Positions 38,351 through 47,534 of a stretch of 64,000 nt of DNA are shown here, one piece after another (positions within the stretch are counted from its first letter, which is position 1; each line of letters begins with the position of its first letter). The notes below the pieces were generated by a model that was not told the origin of the DNA, searched no databases, and worked only from the letters and a program-made list of their open reading frames with translations. The translations under genes and the position numbers were made by a program. Origin of the DNA: Betaproteobacteria bacterium HGW-Betaproteobacteria-7 (GTDB taxonomy: Bacteria; Pseudomonadota; Gammaproteobacteria; Burkholderiales; Rhodocyclaceae); the NCBI GenBank assembly GCA_002840765.1, contig PHCE01000014.1, positions 1 through 64,000 on the forward strand. The letters run 5' to 3'.

Positions 38351-38951
38351 GCGGCTTTTCCTCTTGTTGTTCGCCCTGCTGGTCGGCGCCCCGTCGGCGC
38401 TGGCTGCCAAGACCATTCTCGTCGTCGGCGACTCGCTGTCGGCCGGCTACGGCCTGCGCCCGGAACAGGCCTGGCCGTCGCTGCTGGCCGGCCGTCTGAC
38501 CGAACGACGCCTCGATTATAGCGTCGCCAACATCTCCATCTCCGGCGAAACCACCGCCGGTGGCCGAACTCGCCTGCAAGCCGCGCTCAAGACGCACCGT
38601 CCGACCGTTGTCGTCATCGCCCTGGGCGCCAACGACGGCCTGCGCGGCCTGGCGCTCAGCCAGATGCGCGGCAATCTCAACGCCATGGTCGACGCCGCAC
38701 AGAAAACCGGCGCCCGCGTACTGCTCGCCGGCATGCGCCTGCCGCCGAATTACGGACCGTATGCCGAACAATTCCACAACGCCTTCAGCCAGATCGCCCG
38801 GACGAAAAAAACGGCGCTGCTACCCTTCCTGCTCGAGCCGGTGGCCAGCCGGCCGGAGCTCTTCCTGTCCGACAACCTGCATCCGACCGCCGCCGCCCAG
38901 CAACTGATCCTCGATCATGTCTGGGTCGCCCTGGCGCCGCTGCTAAAATAG
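38349..38951 (+). CDS. tesA: GDSL-family arylesterase/thioesterase I (TesA)
   Basis: A 200-aa periplasmic SGNH hydrolase with a signal peptide (cleavage near ALA-A20). Block I is VGDSLSAGYG (Ser29), block III is LGANDGLRG and block V is DNLHP, giving the full catalytic set. TesA-like enzymes hydrolyse acyl-CoA and esters. The start codon shares the tetramer CATG with the divergent ybbA start, so each promoter must lie inside the other gene. Confidence 0.93.
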   Translation: MRLFLLLFALLVGAPSALAAKTILVVGDSLSAGYGLRPEQAWPSLLAGRLTERRLDYSVANISISGETTAGGRTRLQAALKTHRPTVVVIALGANDGLRGLALSQMRGNLNAMVDAAQKTGARVLLAGMRLPPNYGPYAEQFHNAFSQIARTKKTALLPFLLEPVASRPELFLSDNLHPTAAAQQLILDHVWVALAPLLK

Positions 38952-38955
38952 CCGG

Positions 38956-40014
38956 ATGAAGCCCAACCGCCCCACCGTGGCCGATCTCGCCAGTTTCGAC
39001 GAGATCATCGACGTCCGCTCGCCAGCCGAATTCGCCGAGGATCACATTCCCGGCGCCAGTAACTGCCCGGTGCTCGACGACGCCCAGCGCGCCGAAGTCG
39101 GCACCCTGTACAAACAGGTTTCGCCGTTCGAGGCCAAGAAGATCGGCGCCGCCATGGTCTCCGAGAACATCGCCCGCCACCTGCGCGAACGCTTCCTAGA
39201 CCGGCCCAAACAGTGGAAGCCGCTGATCTATTGCTGGCGCGGCGGCGACCGCAGCGGTTCGATGACTACCATCTTCCGTGCCATCGGCTGGCCGGCCGGA
39301 CAACTCGATGGTGGCTACAAGGCCTGGCGCACGCATGTCATCGCCCGTCTGCAGGAACTGCCGGCAACGCTGCAGTTCAAGGTCATTGCCGGCGCCACCG
39401 GCAGCGCCAAAACCCGTGTCCTGCAAGCCATCGCAGCCCTTGGCGAGCAGGTGCTCGACCTCGAATCGCTGGCCAGTCACAAAGGCTCGGTACTCGGCGT
39501 CCTGCCCGACGAGCCCCAACCGACGCAGAAAGGCTTCGAGACCGCCCTGCTGCTGGCTCTGCGCGACCTTGACCCGGAGCGGCCGGTCTACGTCGAGGCG
39601 GAAAGCCGCAAGATCGGCAATCTGCACGTACCTGAGGCGTTGATCGAGCGTATCCGCAATGGCGAATGCATCAGCATCGAGGCCGACGTTGCTGCCCGCG
39701 TCGAGTTCCTGCTACGCGATTACGACTATTTCCTGAGCCGCCCCGAGTTTCTCGCCGGCCGCCTGGAAGCCCTGCACAGCCTGCAAAGTCGCGAAATTAT
39801 CGGGCGCTGGCAGCAGTTCATCGCCAACGGCGAGTGGGCCAGCCTGGTCGGCGAACTGCTGGAACTGCACTACGACCCGCTATACCACCGTTCGCAGAAC
39901 CATAACTTCAGCACGGAACACCTGCTGAGTTTCCGCACCGACGATTTGTCACCCGCCGGCATCACCCGCCTGGCGACTGCCATTGTTCACTCGCGAACGG
40001 CGCAGATCGCCTGA
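38956..40014 (+). CDS. mnmH: tRNA 2-selenouridine synthase (MnmH/SelU)
   Basis: A 352-aa protein. The N-terminal rhodanese domain has the catalytic cysteine in YCWRGGDRSGS (Cys93). The C-terminal part begins with a P-loop-like GATGSAKT (residues 146-153), where many homologues have GSGKT. MnmH replaces sulfur with selenium at the wobble uridine of tRNAs for Lys, Glu and Gln through a geranylated intermediate. It lies 4 bases after tesA. The selenophosphate synthase selD is not in view. Confidence 0.92.
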   Translation: MKPNRPTVADLASFDEIIDVRSPAEFAEDHIPGASNCPVLDDAQRAEVGTLYKQVSPFEAKKIGAAMVSENIARHLRERFLDRPKQWKPLIYCWRGGDRSGSMTTIFRAIGWPAGQLDGGYKAWRTHVIARLQELPATLQFKVIAGATGSAKTRVLQAIAALGEQVLDLESLASHKGSVLGVLPDEPQPTQKGFETALLLALRDLDPERPVYVEAESRKIGNLHVPEALIERIRNGECISIEADVAARVEFLLRDYDYFLSRPEFLAGRLEALHSLQSREIIGRWQQFIANGEWASLVGELLELHYDPLYHRSQNHNFSTEHLLSFRTDDLSPAGITRLATAIVHSRTAQIA

Positions 40015-40496
40015 CGCATGGCCGGTTTCGGCCGCTCGACGTAGCCCTCGACGAAGGCCAGCTCGTGCAGGCCGGCACTCGCCATGAGTTCCCGCAGTTC
40101 GCCTGGCCGAAGCAGAAAATCGGGATTCGACGGCTTGCCGAAGGCGGCATTGCCATCCATGAAGGTTTCGTAGATCAGCACGCCACCAGGCGCCAGCAGC
40201 GCCAGCAAATCGGCGAAACGCGGTCGCCACAGGTAATTGGTGACGACGATGCCGGCGAATTGCCGACCGGCCAGCGGCCACTCATCGCCCTCGAGATCGA
40301 GATTGGCGGTGCTGATACCCGGAATACCACGCAGCGCAGCCAGCGCCAGATCATCGCGATCAACGGCCAGAACCGGCCAGCCGCCCGCCGCCAGCAGGCG
40401 ACTGTGCCGGCCACTGCCGCAGGCCAGATCAAGCACTTCCCGGCCGGCTGGCAGGCGCGAAGCATGCGCCTCGACCCAGGGCGAAGGCGGTATCAT
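39987..40496 (-). CDS. Class I SAM-dependent methyltransferase (TehB-like)
   Basis: A 169-aa methyltransferase with motif I VLDLACGSGRHSR, motif II LAVDRDD, and motif IV IVVTNYLWRP. The LLAPGGVLIYETF segment gives the following strand. The substrate is unknown. The ATG at 40496 puts the start just before PSPWVEAHA, where homologues begin. A second in-frame ATG at 40526 would overlap the start codon of the divergent osmC-like gene. The 3' end overlaps the end of mnmH by 28 bases on the other strand. Confidence 0.85.
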   Translation of the reverse strand: MIPPSPWVEAHASRLPAGREVLDLACGSGRHSRLLAAGGWPVLAVDRDDLALAALRGIPGISTANLDLEGDEWPLAGRQFAGIVVTNYLWRPRFADLLALLAPGGVLIYETFMDGNAAFGKPSNPDFLLRPGELRELMASAGLHELAFVEGYVERPKPAMRQAICAVRE

Positions 40497-40524
40497 GGCG
40501 GGCGGTACATTCACGGAGGCAGTC

Positions 40525-40965
40525 ATGGCGGATGGCGTGGTCGTAGTGAGCGAAAGCGGCAAGGGAAGATACCAGCAGGAGGTGCTCGTCGGCCAGCACC
40601 GCTTGCTCGCCGACGAACCGGCAAGCATGGGCGGCGACGACAGCGGTCCGGCCCCCTTCGATTTACTGCTGAGCGCTCTCGGTGCCTGCACAGCGATGAC
40701 CGTGCGCATGTATGCCGAACGCAAGGAGCTCTCTCTGCAGCGGGTCAGCGTCACCCTCCGCCACGAAAAAATCGATGTCGATGGCGTACGCCGCGACCAC
40801 ATCGAGCGGCGTATCTCACTAGCGGGCGACCTGAGCTCGAGCGAGCGCCAGCGACTGCTCGAAATCGCCGAGAAATGCCCGATTCACCGCGCGCTCAGCC
40901 AGCCGTTGCTGATCACCAGCAGCCTCGAACCGGTGGCCGCTAGGCTTGCGGGCAATACGGATTAA
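40525..40965 (+). CDS. OsmC/Ohr-family protein
   Basis: A 146-aa protein starting at an ATG with GGAGG five bases upstream. It shows the OsmC layout: strand-rich N-terminus, GGDDSGPAPFDLLLSALGACTAMTVRMYA with the first redox cysteine, and AEKCPIHRAL with the second. These proteins reduce organic hydroperoxides, though some members have other roles. It is divergent from the methyltransferase and 60 bases before the acyl-CoA synthetase gene. Confidence 0.9.
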   Translation: MADGVVVVSESGKGRYQQEVLVGQHRLLADEPASMGGDDSGPAPFDLLLSALGACTAMTVRMYAERKELSLQRVSVTLRHEKIDVDGVRRDHIERRISLAGDLSSSERQRLLEIAEKCPIHRALSQPLLITSSLEPVAARLAGNTD

Positions 40966-41025
40966 AAGACGCTTCCATGATAAAATGGTGCATTGCAACA
41001 TAAGCACCAAGCCCCGAGGATCATC

Positions 41026-43722
41026 ATGCTGGAACAGCACTATCTGACCACCCTCTTCGAGCCGAAATCGGTCGCCGTGATTGGCGCCTCCGACCGTGAA
41101 AACTCGGTCGGCAACATCATTTTCAAGAACATCATTGGCTCCGGCTACAAGGGTCGCCTGTACGCGATCAACCCGAAGCACGAAACCATCCAGGGCCAGC
41201 CAGCCTACAAGTCGATCGAGGAGATCGGTGCCCGCGTCGAGATGGCGGTCATCGCCACCCGGCCACAGACCGTGCCGCAGCTGGTCGAACAGTGCGGCCG
41301 CAGCGGCGTGCGCAACGTCATCGTCATCGCCTCCGGCTTTTCGGAAGCCGGCCATATCGGCGCCGCGCTCGAACGCAAGGTGCTCGAAATCGCCCGTTCC
41401 TACAACGTGCGCATTCTCGGCCCCAACTGTCTCGGCATCATCCGCCCGGAAATCGGGCTGAATGCCACGTTCACGCGGATCACCGCCAATCCGGGCAACC
41501 TGGCGCTGGTTTCGCAATCGGGGGCCATGTGCTCAGCCGTGCTCGACTGGGCCAAGGCCAATCAGGTCGGCTTCTCCTCGGTCATCTCGCTGGGCATGAC
41601 CACCGACATCGACTTCGGCGAGATCCTCGATTATCTGATTTACGACAGCCGCACGCACTACATCCTGATGTACGTCGAAGGCATCCGCAACGCCCGCCGC
41701 TTCATGAGCGCCCTGCGCTCGGCCGCCCGCATCAAGCCGATCATCCTGCTCAAGGCCGGTCGCCACGAGGCCGGTGCCATGGCCACCGCCACCCACTCGG
41801 GTATGGCGGCTGTTTCCGACACCGTCTTCGACGCCGCCGTGCGCCGTGCTGGCGTCGTCCGCGTGCAGAACGTCGGCCAGCTGTTCTATGCCGCCAAGGC
41901 ACTGGCCTCCAAGTTCCGTCCGCAGGGCAACCGTCTGGCCATCATCACCAATGGCGGCGGTCCCGGCGCCATGGCCGCCGACCGCGCCGGCGATCTCGGC
42001 ATCCCGCTGGCCCAGTTGAGCAACGAGACGATGACTGTGCTCAACAAGGCGATGCCGCCCAACTGGTCGCACAGCAATCCGATCGATATCGGCGGCGACG
42101 CCACCGCCGAGCGCTATCGCGAGGCGATCATGGCGGTGACTCACGACGCCAATGTGGACAGCACCCTGGTGATGCTCTCGCCGCAGGCGATGACCGACCC
42201 GATGGGCGTGGCAAAAGCCATCATCGAGGTGGCCGACAAGCTCAACCGTTCGCTGATCTGCTGCTGGATGGGCGAGGAACAGGTGGCCGAGGCGCGCAAG
42301 CTGCTCGAGGACTCCGGCATTCCGGCCTTCCGCATGCCGGAGACGGCGATCGAGTTGTTCCACCACATCTCCAAGTACTACCGCAACCAGAAGCTGCTGC
42401 TGCAGACGCCGGAACCGACCCGCCAGCAAGGCCGGCCGGAGACCGAAGGGGCGAAGATGCTGATCGAGGCCCTGCTCGCCGAACGGCGCAAGGTGCTGTC
42501 GGAAATGGAATCGAAGGCCATCCTGCGTGCCTTCAAGGTGCCGGTGGCGCAGACCATGGTCGCCCGCACCGCTACCGAGGCCCTGCTGCTGGCCGAGCAG
42601 ATCGGTTTCCCGATTGCCATGAAGGTCGATTCACCGGATCTGCCGCACAAATCGGACGCCGGTGGCGTGCGCCTGAACATCCAGAACGCGCCGGCGGTGC
42701 GCAACGCTTATCACGACATCATCGACACCGTGCAGAAGCGCCATCCGCACGCCAAGATCAACGGCGTCTCGATCGAGCCCTTCCTGTCCCGTCCGCACGG
42801 CCGCGAACTGATGATCGGCGTCTTCCGTGACCCGATCTTCGGGCCGGTGATCTCCTTCGGCGCCGGCGGCTTCGACGTCGAAATCTTCAGCGACCGTTCG
42901 GTCGCCTTGCCGCCGCTGAACAAATTCCTGGCCAAGGATCTCATCGACTCGACGCGCGCCTCGAAAATCCTCGGCCAGTTCCACAATATGCCGCCGGTCG
43001 ACATCGATGCCCTCAAGGAAGTGCTGCTCTGCATTTCCGAAATGGTCTGCGAACTACCGTGGATCCAGGAGCTCGACCTCAATCCGCTGATCGTCGACGA
43101 GGAAGGCGCCATCGCCGCCGATGCGCGTATCGTCATCGATCACGCCACCGGCGCCTCCGGCGACCGCTATGCCCACATGGCGATCTACCCCTACCCGGTG
43201 CACCTGATCCAGGAATGGCAGATGAACGACGGCAAGGTCGTCACCATCCGCCCGATCCGCCCGGAAGACGCCGACCTGGAGCAGGAATTCGTCAAAAACA
43301 TGTCCGACGAGTCACGCTACTACCGTTTCATGGACACGCTGCGCGAACTGACGCAGACCATGCTGGTGCGCTTCACGCAGATCGACTACGACCGGGAAAT
43401 GGCGCTGGTCGCCATGATCGCCGACGACGAAGGCAAGGAGACGCAGATCGGCGTCGCCCGCTATGTCGGCAATCCGGATGGTGAGTCGGTGGAATTCGCG
43501 CTGGCTGTCGGCGACGATTGGCAGAAGTGCGGTGTCGGCCGCAAGCTGATGACGGCGCTGATCGACTGCGCCCGTTCCAAGGGCTACCGCGCCGTGGTCG
43601 GCGACGTCTTGTCGACCAACAGCAAGATGTTCCGCCTGATGACCAGCCTCGGTTTCACCATCCATCCGCACCCCGAGGACACCGCCGTCAAGCGCGTGGT
43701 CAAGCCGCTGACCGGTACCTGA
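41026..43722 (+). CDS. Fused NDP-forming acyl-CoA synthetase and GNAT acetyltransferase (Pat-like)
   Basis: An 898-aa protein. The N-terminal CoA-binding and succinyl-CoA-ligase-like domains (residues ~8-460, with IGASDRENSVGN and LVSQSGAMCSAV) are followed by an ATP-grasp-like domain (~490-700, IAMKVDSPDLPHKSDAGGV) and a C-terminal GNAT domain (~730-895, with the CoA loop QKCGVGRKLM). This is the architecture of PatZ/Pat-type protein lysine acetyltransferases that silence acetyl-CoA synthetase. The ATG at 41026 has GAGGA upstream and fits the family start. A terminator follows. Confidence 0.88.
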   Translation: MLEQHYLTTLFEPKSVAVIGASDRENSVGNIIFKNIIGSGYKGRLYAINPKHETIQGQPAYKSIEEIGARVEMAVIATRPQTVPQLVEQCGRSGVRNVIVIASGFSEAGHIGAALERKVLEIARSYNVRILGPNCLGIIRPEIGLNATFTRITANPGNLALVSQSGAMCSAVLDWAKANQVGFSSVISLGMTTDIDFGEILDYLIYDSRTHYILMYVEGIRNARRFMSALRSAARIKPIILLKAGRHEAGAMATATHSGMAAVSDTVFDAAVRRAGVVRVQNVGQLFYAAKALASKFRPQGNRLAIITNGGGPGAMAADRAGDLGIPLAQLSNETMTVLNKAMPPNWSHSNPIDIGGDATAERYREAIMAVTHDANVDSTLVMLSPQAMTDPMGVAKAIIEVADKLNRSLICCWMGEEQVAEARKLLEDSGIPAFRMPETAIELFHHISKYYRNQKLLLQTPEPTRQQGRPETEGAKMLIEALLAERRKVLSEMESKAILRAFKVPVAQTMVARTATEALLLAEQIGFPIAMKVDSPDLPHKSDAGGVRLNIQNAPAVRNAYHDIIDTVQKRHPHAKINGVSIEPFLSRPHGRELMIGVFRDPIFGPVISFGAGGFDVEIFSDRSVALPPLNKFLAKDLIDSTRASKILGQFHNMPPVDIDALKEVLLCISEMVCELPWIQELDLNPLIVDEEGAIAADARIVIDHATGASGDRYAHMAIYPYPVHLIQEWQMNDGKVVTIRPIRPEDADLEQEFVKNMSDESRYYRFMDTLRELTQTMLVRFTQIDYDREMALVAMIADDEGKETQIGVARYVGNPDGESVEFALAVGDDWQKCGVGRKLMTALIDCARSKGYRAVVGDVLSTNSKMFRLMTSLGFTIHPHPEDTAVKRVVKPLTGT

Positions 43723-43747
43723 TCACGCACCCGGCAAATCCAGGGCG

Positions 43748-43779
43748 TAAAAAAGCCAGTCTCGCGGGACTGGCTTTTT
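43748..43779. terminator. Bidirectional rho-independent terminator
   Basis: A GCCAGTC/GACTGGC stem with A-run and T-run on opposite sides, loop TCGCGG. It sits between the stop of the plus-strand acetyltransferase gene and the end of the minus-strand DUF3460 gene and can serve both. Confidence 0.9.
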
Positions 43780-43798
43780 CATTGCTGCGCAGCGACGT

Positions 43799-44008
43799 TC
43801 ACTCGGGATAGAAATTCACGTCGTAAGGATAGGGTTTCTGCGTCACTTTTGACTCGGCATTGCGCTGGGTGGTGTCCACCGTCTGCTTCTTGTCCCACCA
43901 CAGGGCACGACCGGCTTTCTGATCGGCCATCCAGTCCGGATTTTTTTCCAGCTGCTCGTTCATCCATTGCGTGTGAGCGGACACGTAGCTCGTGTTTACA
44001 TCGGCCAT
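43799..44008 (-). CDS. DUF3460 family protein
   Basis: A 69-aa protein with the pattern YVSAHTQWMNEQLEKNPDW and GRALWWDK, which I recognise as DUF3460, a small family of betaproteobacteria with no known function. It is hydrophilic, with no TM segment. It lies 42 bases from the upstream DUF3567 gene on the same strand. Confidence 0.82.
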   Translation of the reverse strand: MADVNTSYVSAHTQWMNEQLEKNPDWMADQKAGRALWWDKKQTVDTTQRNAESKVTQKPYPYDVNFYPE

Positions 44009-44050
44009 TGCTGCATTCCCCGGCTAATCAAGACGGGCGATTCTAGCATG

Positions 44051-44284
44051 TCAGTGGATGACGATGGGTCGGGCGCTGCCGGTGCAATAATCGTCGAGGA
44101 AGGCGTCAATGGTCTCCTCGTCGCGCTCGGCCTCGGGAATCTCATCCATGGCATGGCAGAAATGATCGGCGGATGGCCCCTGCAGGAAGAGTGTGCGCCG
44201 GCAGTCCTTGTCAAACAACTCGAAACCCTGCTGCGCAGGATAGGCGAGTATCCAGAAGTGATCGCTGCTGTAGATGACGTTCAT
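44051..44284 (-). CDS. DUF3567 family protein
   Basis: A 77-aa protein starting MNVIYSSDHFWILAYPAQ. The GFELFDK, FLQGPSADHF and AFLDDYC segments match DUF3567, a small betaproteobacterial family of unknown function. The ATG at 44284 has a GGAGG-like sequence upstream. A longer in-frame start at 44311 is less likely. Confidence 0.85.
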   Translation of the reverse strand: MNVIYSSDHFWILAYPAQQGFELFDKDCRRTLFLQGPSADHFCHAMDEIPEAERDEETIDAFLDDYCTGSARPIVIH

Positions 44285-44387
44285 TGCACACCTCCAAAAC
44301 ATGATTCCCACAATTCAGTTAACGGCGGAATCCATGTTCCCTTGAGCCAGGGCGCCAGCCGGTAACCGCCTGCCGACGGACGGTCGC

Positions 44388-45671
44388 TCAGGGATACAGA
44401 CCGCGCATCGCCCGCGCCTGCAGGACGCGGCTGCAGCCGACAACGAAGGCCGCGGTGCGCAGTGACAACTGGCGCTCGGCGGCCAGTTGCCAGATCGCCT
44501 CGAAGGCCTCGGACATAATGCGCTCGAGGCGCACATTGATCTCATCCTCGCTCCAGAAAAAGCTGGAAAAATCCTGCACCCATTCGAAATAGCTGACCGT
44601 CACGCCGCCGGCATTGGCCAGGACATCGGGGATAACCAGGATATTGCGCTCGGCCAGGATGTCTTCAGCCTCCGGCGTTGTCGGCCCGTTGGCGCCTTCG
44701 ACGACGACACGAGCGTTGATCTTGCCAGCGTTGAACTGGTTGATCTGGGATTCCAGGGCTGCCGGCACAAGGAATTCGCAGGGGACCGCCCAGAAAGCGT
44801 CTTCCGTGATCACTTCGCAATCGGGAGCACCGATCAGCGTGCGCTGTTCGCTCAGGTACCGTTTGAGACTGGCGATGTCGAGCCCCGCCGCATTGAATAC
44901 CGTAGCGCTGACATCCTGCACGGCAACGATGCGCGCACCGGCAGCGGCGAACATCCGGGCACTGGCCTCGCCGACATTGCCGAAGCCCTGGATGCAGACG
45001 CGGGCGCCAATCAGCGGCAGGTCGATTTTTTTTGCCGCCTCGCGGGCGGTGACGAAGACCCCGCGGCCGGTCGCATCGGGGCGGCCGAGCGAGCCACCGA
45101 GCGACAGCGGCTTGCCGGTGACAACGCCGGTCGAAGTGCGCCCCTGGTTCATCGAATAGGTATCCATCATCCAGGCCATGACCTGGGCGTTGGTGTTCAT
45201 GTCGGGGGCAGGGATGTCCTTGTCCGGCCCGATCATCATGTCGATCTCGCTGGTGTAGCGACGGGTCAGGCGCTCCAGCTCGGGCTGCGAGAGCTGGCGG
45301 GGATCGACGCGGATGCCGCCCTTGGCACCACCAAACGGCACATTGACCACGGCATTCTTGATGCTCATCCAGCCGGCCAGGGCCATGACTTCCGACAACG
45401 TCACGTCCTGATGAAAGCGCACGCCACCCTTGCCCGGACCCCGCGAGGTGTTGTGATGCACGCGGTAGCCTTCGAAATGAGCGATCTCGCCGTTGTCGAG
45501 GCGGATCGGCACATCGACGATCAGCGCCCGCTTCGGCCGCCGCAAGGTCTCGACCCAGGGCCACAGCGACTTGTCGAGCAGCGGCGCCACCTTTTCCACC
45601 TGCTGCAAGAAGATGTGCCAGGGACCGATGTTTTCGCGAGATATATAGGAAGGCAATACGGCCAGACTCAT
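44388..45671 (-). CDS. Glutamate dehydrogenase (Glu/Leu/Phe/Val dehydrogenase family)
   Basis: A 427-aa enzyme for reversible oxidative deamination of glutamate. [13 protein letters not shown], the catalytic lysine region [24 protein letters not shown] and the Rossmann motif [10 protein letters not shown] are all present. The length fits the hexameric ~420-aa class that includes many NAD-dependent enzymes. The ATG at 45671 has AGGAGAG upstream. It is divergent from the aminotransferase gene across a 200-bp spacer. Confidence 0.93.
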   Translation of the reverse strand: MSLAVLPSYISRENIGPWHIFLQQVEKVAPLLDKSLWPWVETLRRPKRALIVDVPIRLDNGEIAHFEGYRVHHNTSRGPGKGGVRFHQDVTLSEVMALAGWMSIKNAVVNVPFGGAKGGIRVDPRQLSQPELERLTRRYTSEIDMMIGPDKDIPAPDMNTNAQVMAWMMDTYSMNQGRTSTGVVTGKPLSLGGSLGRPDATGRGVFVTAREAAKKIDLPLIGARVCIQGFGNVGEASARMFAAAGARIVAVQDVSATVFNAAGLDIASLKRYLSEQRTLIGAPDCEVITEDAFWAVPCEFLVPAALESQINQFNAGKINARVVVEGANGPTTPEAEDILAERNILVIPDVLANAGGVTVSYFEWVQDFSSFFWSEDEINVRLERIMSEAFEAIWQLAAERQLSLRTAAFVVGCSRVLQARAMRGLYP

Positions 45672-45873
45672 GACTCTCTCCTCATCGGCCGGGCTGGCCT
45701 GTCATTTCAGCTTCAACACTACACGACGCCCAGAAAACATGGGAACGCATATTCGTCAGGCATCTGCACGTCGGCACTAGTTCCCTGGCCGAGCCAACAA
45801 CTAGCGCAGGCTAACGGCTTCGGTTTATCCTGAGCCTGAATCCAACCGAAATACACATCCACGGAGAGACAAC

Positions 45874-47004
45874 TTGCCCGCCCTGCTACCCCAACCCGAT
45901 CCCCAAGGTCTGCTCGAATATTCGGTGGTTTACACCGACCGGGCGCTGAATCATATGTCGCAGCGCTTCCAGGGTGTCATGCGCGATATTTCGCGCATCC
46001 TGAAGACGGTCTATCACGCCAAGTCAACGGCAGTCGTACCGGGTAGCGGCACCTTCGGCATGGAAGCCGTCGCCCGCCAGTTCGCCACCGGCAAGAAGGT
46101 CCTGGTCATCCGCAATGGCTGGTTCAGTTTCCGCTGGACGCAGATTTTCGACATGGGCCGCATTCCCGCCGAAAGCGTCGTGCTCAAGGCGCGGCAGACC
46201 GCCACCGGCGCCCAGGAACCGTTCGCTCCACCGCCGCTGGAAGAGGTCCTTGCCGCCATTCGCCAGCACCGACCGGATGTTGTCTTCGCCCCGCATGTCG
46301 AAACGTCCTCCGGCATGATCCTGCCCGATGACTACATCGCTGCCGTCGGCGCCGCCGTACAGGCTGTCGATGGCTTGTTCGTGCTCGACTGCATCGCTTC
46401 GGGAACGGTCTGGGTGAACATGGCCGAGAACCATGTCGATGTGCTGATCAGCGCTCCGCAGAAAGGCTGGAGCGGTTCGCCCTGTGCCGCCTTGATCGCC
46501 CTCGGCGAACGCGCCCGGGCACGCATCGATGCCACCAGCAGCAGCAGCTTCGCCTGCGACCTGAAGAAGTGGCTGCAGATCATGGAGGCCTACGAGGACG
46601 GTGGCCACGCCTATCACGCGACGATGCCGACCGATGCGCTGAGCGCGGTGCGCGACGTCATGCTGGAAACCGAGGCCTACGGTTTCGCCAAGGTCTGCGA
46701 GGAACAATGGGAACTCGGTCGCCGGGTGCGCGAACTGCTGGTCGCCCGTGGCTTCCCCAGCGTCGCCGCCGCCGGCTTCCAGGCCCCTGGCGTGGTGGTC
46801 AGCTACACCACCGACCCGGATATCCAGAACGGCCGGAAATTCGTCGCCCAGGGTATCCAGTCAGCGGCCGGCGTACCGCTGCAATGCGACGAAACCGCTG
46901 ACTTCCGCAGCTTCCGCCTCGGCCTCTTCGGTCTCGACAAGCTACACAACCCGGAACGCTCGGTGGCCAGCCTGGCCCGGGTTCTCGACCAGATCGGCTC
47001 CTGA
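45874..47004 (+). CDS. Class V aminotransferase (alanine-glyoxylate/serine-pyruvate type)
   Basis: A 376-aa PLP enzyme. GSGTFGMEAVARQF is the cofactor phosphate loop, VLDCIAS holds the pyridine-binding aspartate, and SAPQKGWSG contains the Schiff-base lysine. The family transfers amino groups between small amino and keto acids. The substrate here is not certain. The start is a TTG at 45874 with GGAGAG upstream. A strong terminator follows. Confidence 0.87.
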   Translation: MPALLPQPDPQGLLEYSVVYTDRALNHMSQRFQGVMRDISRILKTVYHAKSTAVVPGSGTFGMEAVARQFATGKKVLVIRNGWFSFRWTQIFDMGRIPAESVVLKARQTATGAQEPFAPPPLEEVLAAIRQHRPDVVFAPHVETSSGMILPDDYIAAVGAAVQAVDGLFVLDCIASGTVWVNMAENHVDVLISAPQKGWSGSPCAALIALGERARARIDATSSSSFACDLKKWLQIMEAYEDGGHAYHATMPTDALSAVRDVMLETEAYGFAKVCEEQWELGRRVRELLVARGFPSVAAAGFQAPGVVVSYTTDPDIQNGRKFVAQGIQSAAGVPLQCDETADFRSFRLGLFGLDKLHNPERSVASLARVLDQIGS

Positions 47005-47009
47005 AAACA

Positions 47010-47037
47010 AAAAAGCGCGGATTCGTCCGCGCTTTTT
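47010..47037 (+). terminator. Rho-independent terminator after the aminotransferase gene
   Basis: An AAGCGCGGA/TCCGCGCTT stem with a TTCG tetraloop and T-run, 6 bases after the stop codon. Confidence 0.93.
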
Positions 47038-47054
47038 CTTGGTGGGTGTCGCGG

Positions 47055-47483
47055 TCAGGCGGCCTTCATTTTGTACCACAGGCCATAGGCCCAGCAGGCG
47101 GCACAGAAGCCGGTCACCAGATCAAGCGCGGCAAAAATCAGGATCGCCGTCGCCGGAATCATGCCGATCTCCAAACCCAGCAGCCAACTGCCAGCCATCA
47201 CCACGCCAGCAATGAAGGCCACCTTGTCGGCGAACATCTTGGAACCGGCATTCTGCATCTTGGCCCGACCCAACTTGCCGGTCACACCTGAGAACAGTTT
47301 GTAAGACAGGCACTTGTGCGGCGATACGAAACCACGCAGGAAACCGCCGAGGACCAGCAGCAAGGACACCCACTTGTAGGGCGTAATCAGATAGAGGGCG
47401 GCGACGGCAAAGCTCATCGCGGCCTGGAAGCGGTAGGCATTGGAACAGATCGGGGCAATGTCGAAACGCAGCATGGTATGCAT
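47055..47483 (-). CDS. DUF4395-like membrane protein
   Basis: A 142-aa protein with several TM segments. CSNAYRFQAAMSF, LRGFVSPHKCLSYKLF and GFCAACWAYGLWY resemble DUF4395, a membrane family with conserved cysteines and unknown function. The ATG at 47483 precedes the conserved part (MLRFDIAPICSN). The upstream frame is not supported by a binding site. Confidence 0.78.
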   Translation of the reverse strand: MHTMLRFDIAPICSNAYRFQAAMSFAVAALYLITPYKWVSLLLVLGGFLRGFVSPHKCLSYKLFSGVTGKLGRAKMQNAGSKMFADKVAFIAGVVMAGSWLLGLEIGMIPATAILIFAALDLVTGFCAACWAYGLWYKMKAA

Positions 47484-47534
47484 ATAAATCAATAAGCGAT
47501 GGCTTATATTACGGAAATTGCTGCACCGCCGCAA

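Noticed and set aside
41292..42830. Long second plus-strand frame inside the acyl-CoA synthetase gene
   Set aside because: A GC-driven shadow frame rich in Arg, Pro and Gly, with no motif.
44487..45833. Long frame antisense to glutamate dehydrogenase
   Set aside because: The opposite strand has a complete enzyme with all motifs. The antisense frame is a codon-bias artefact.
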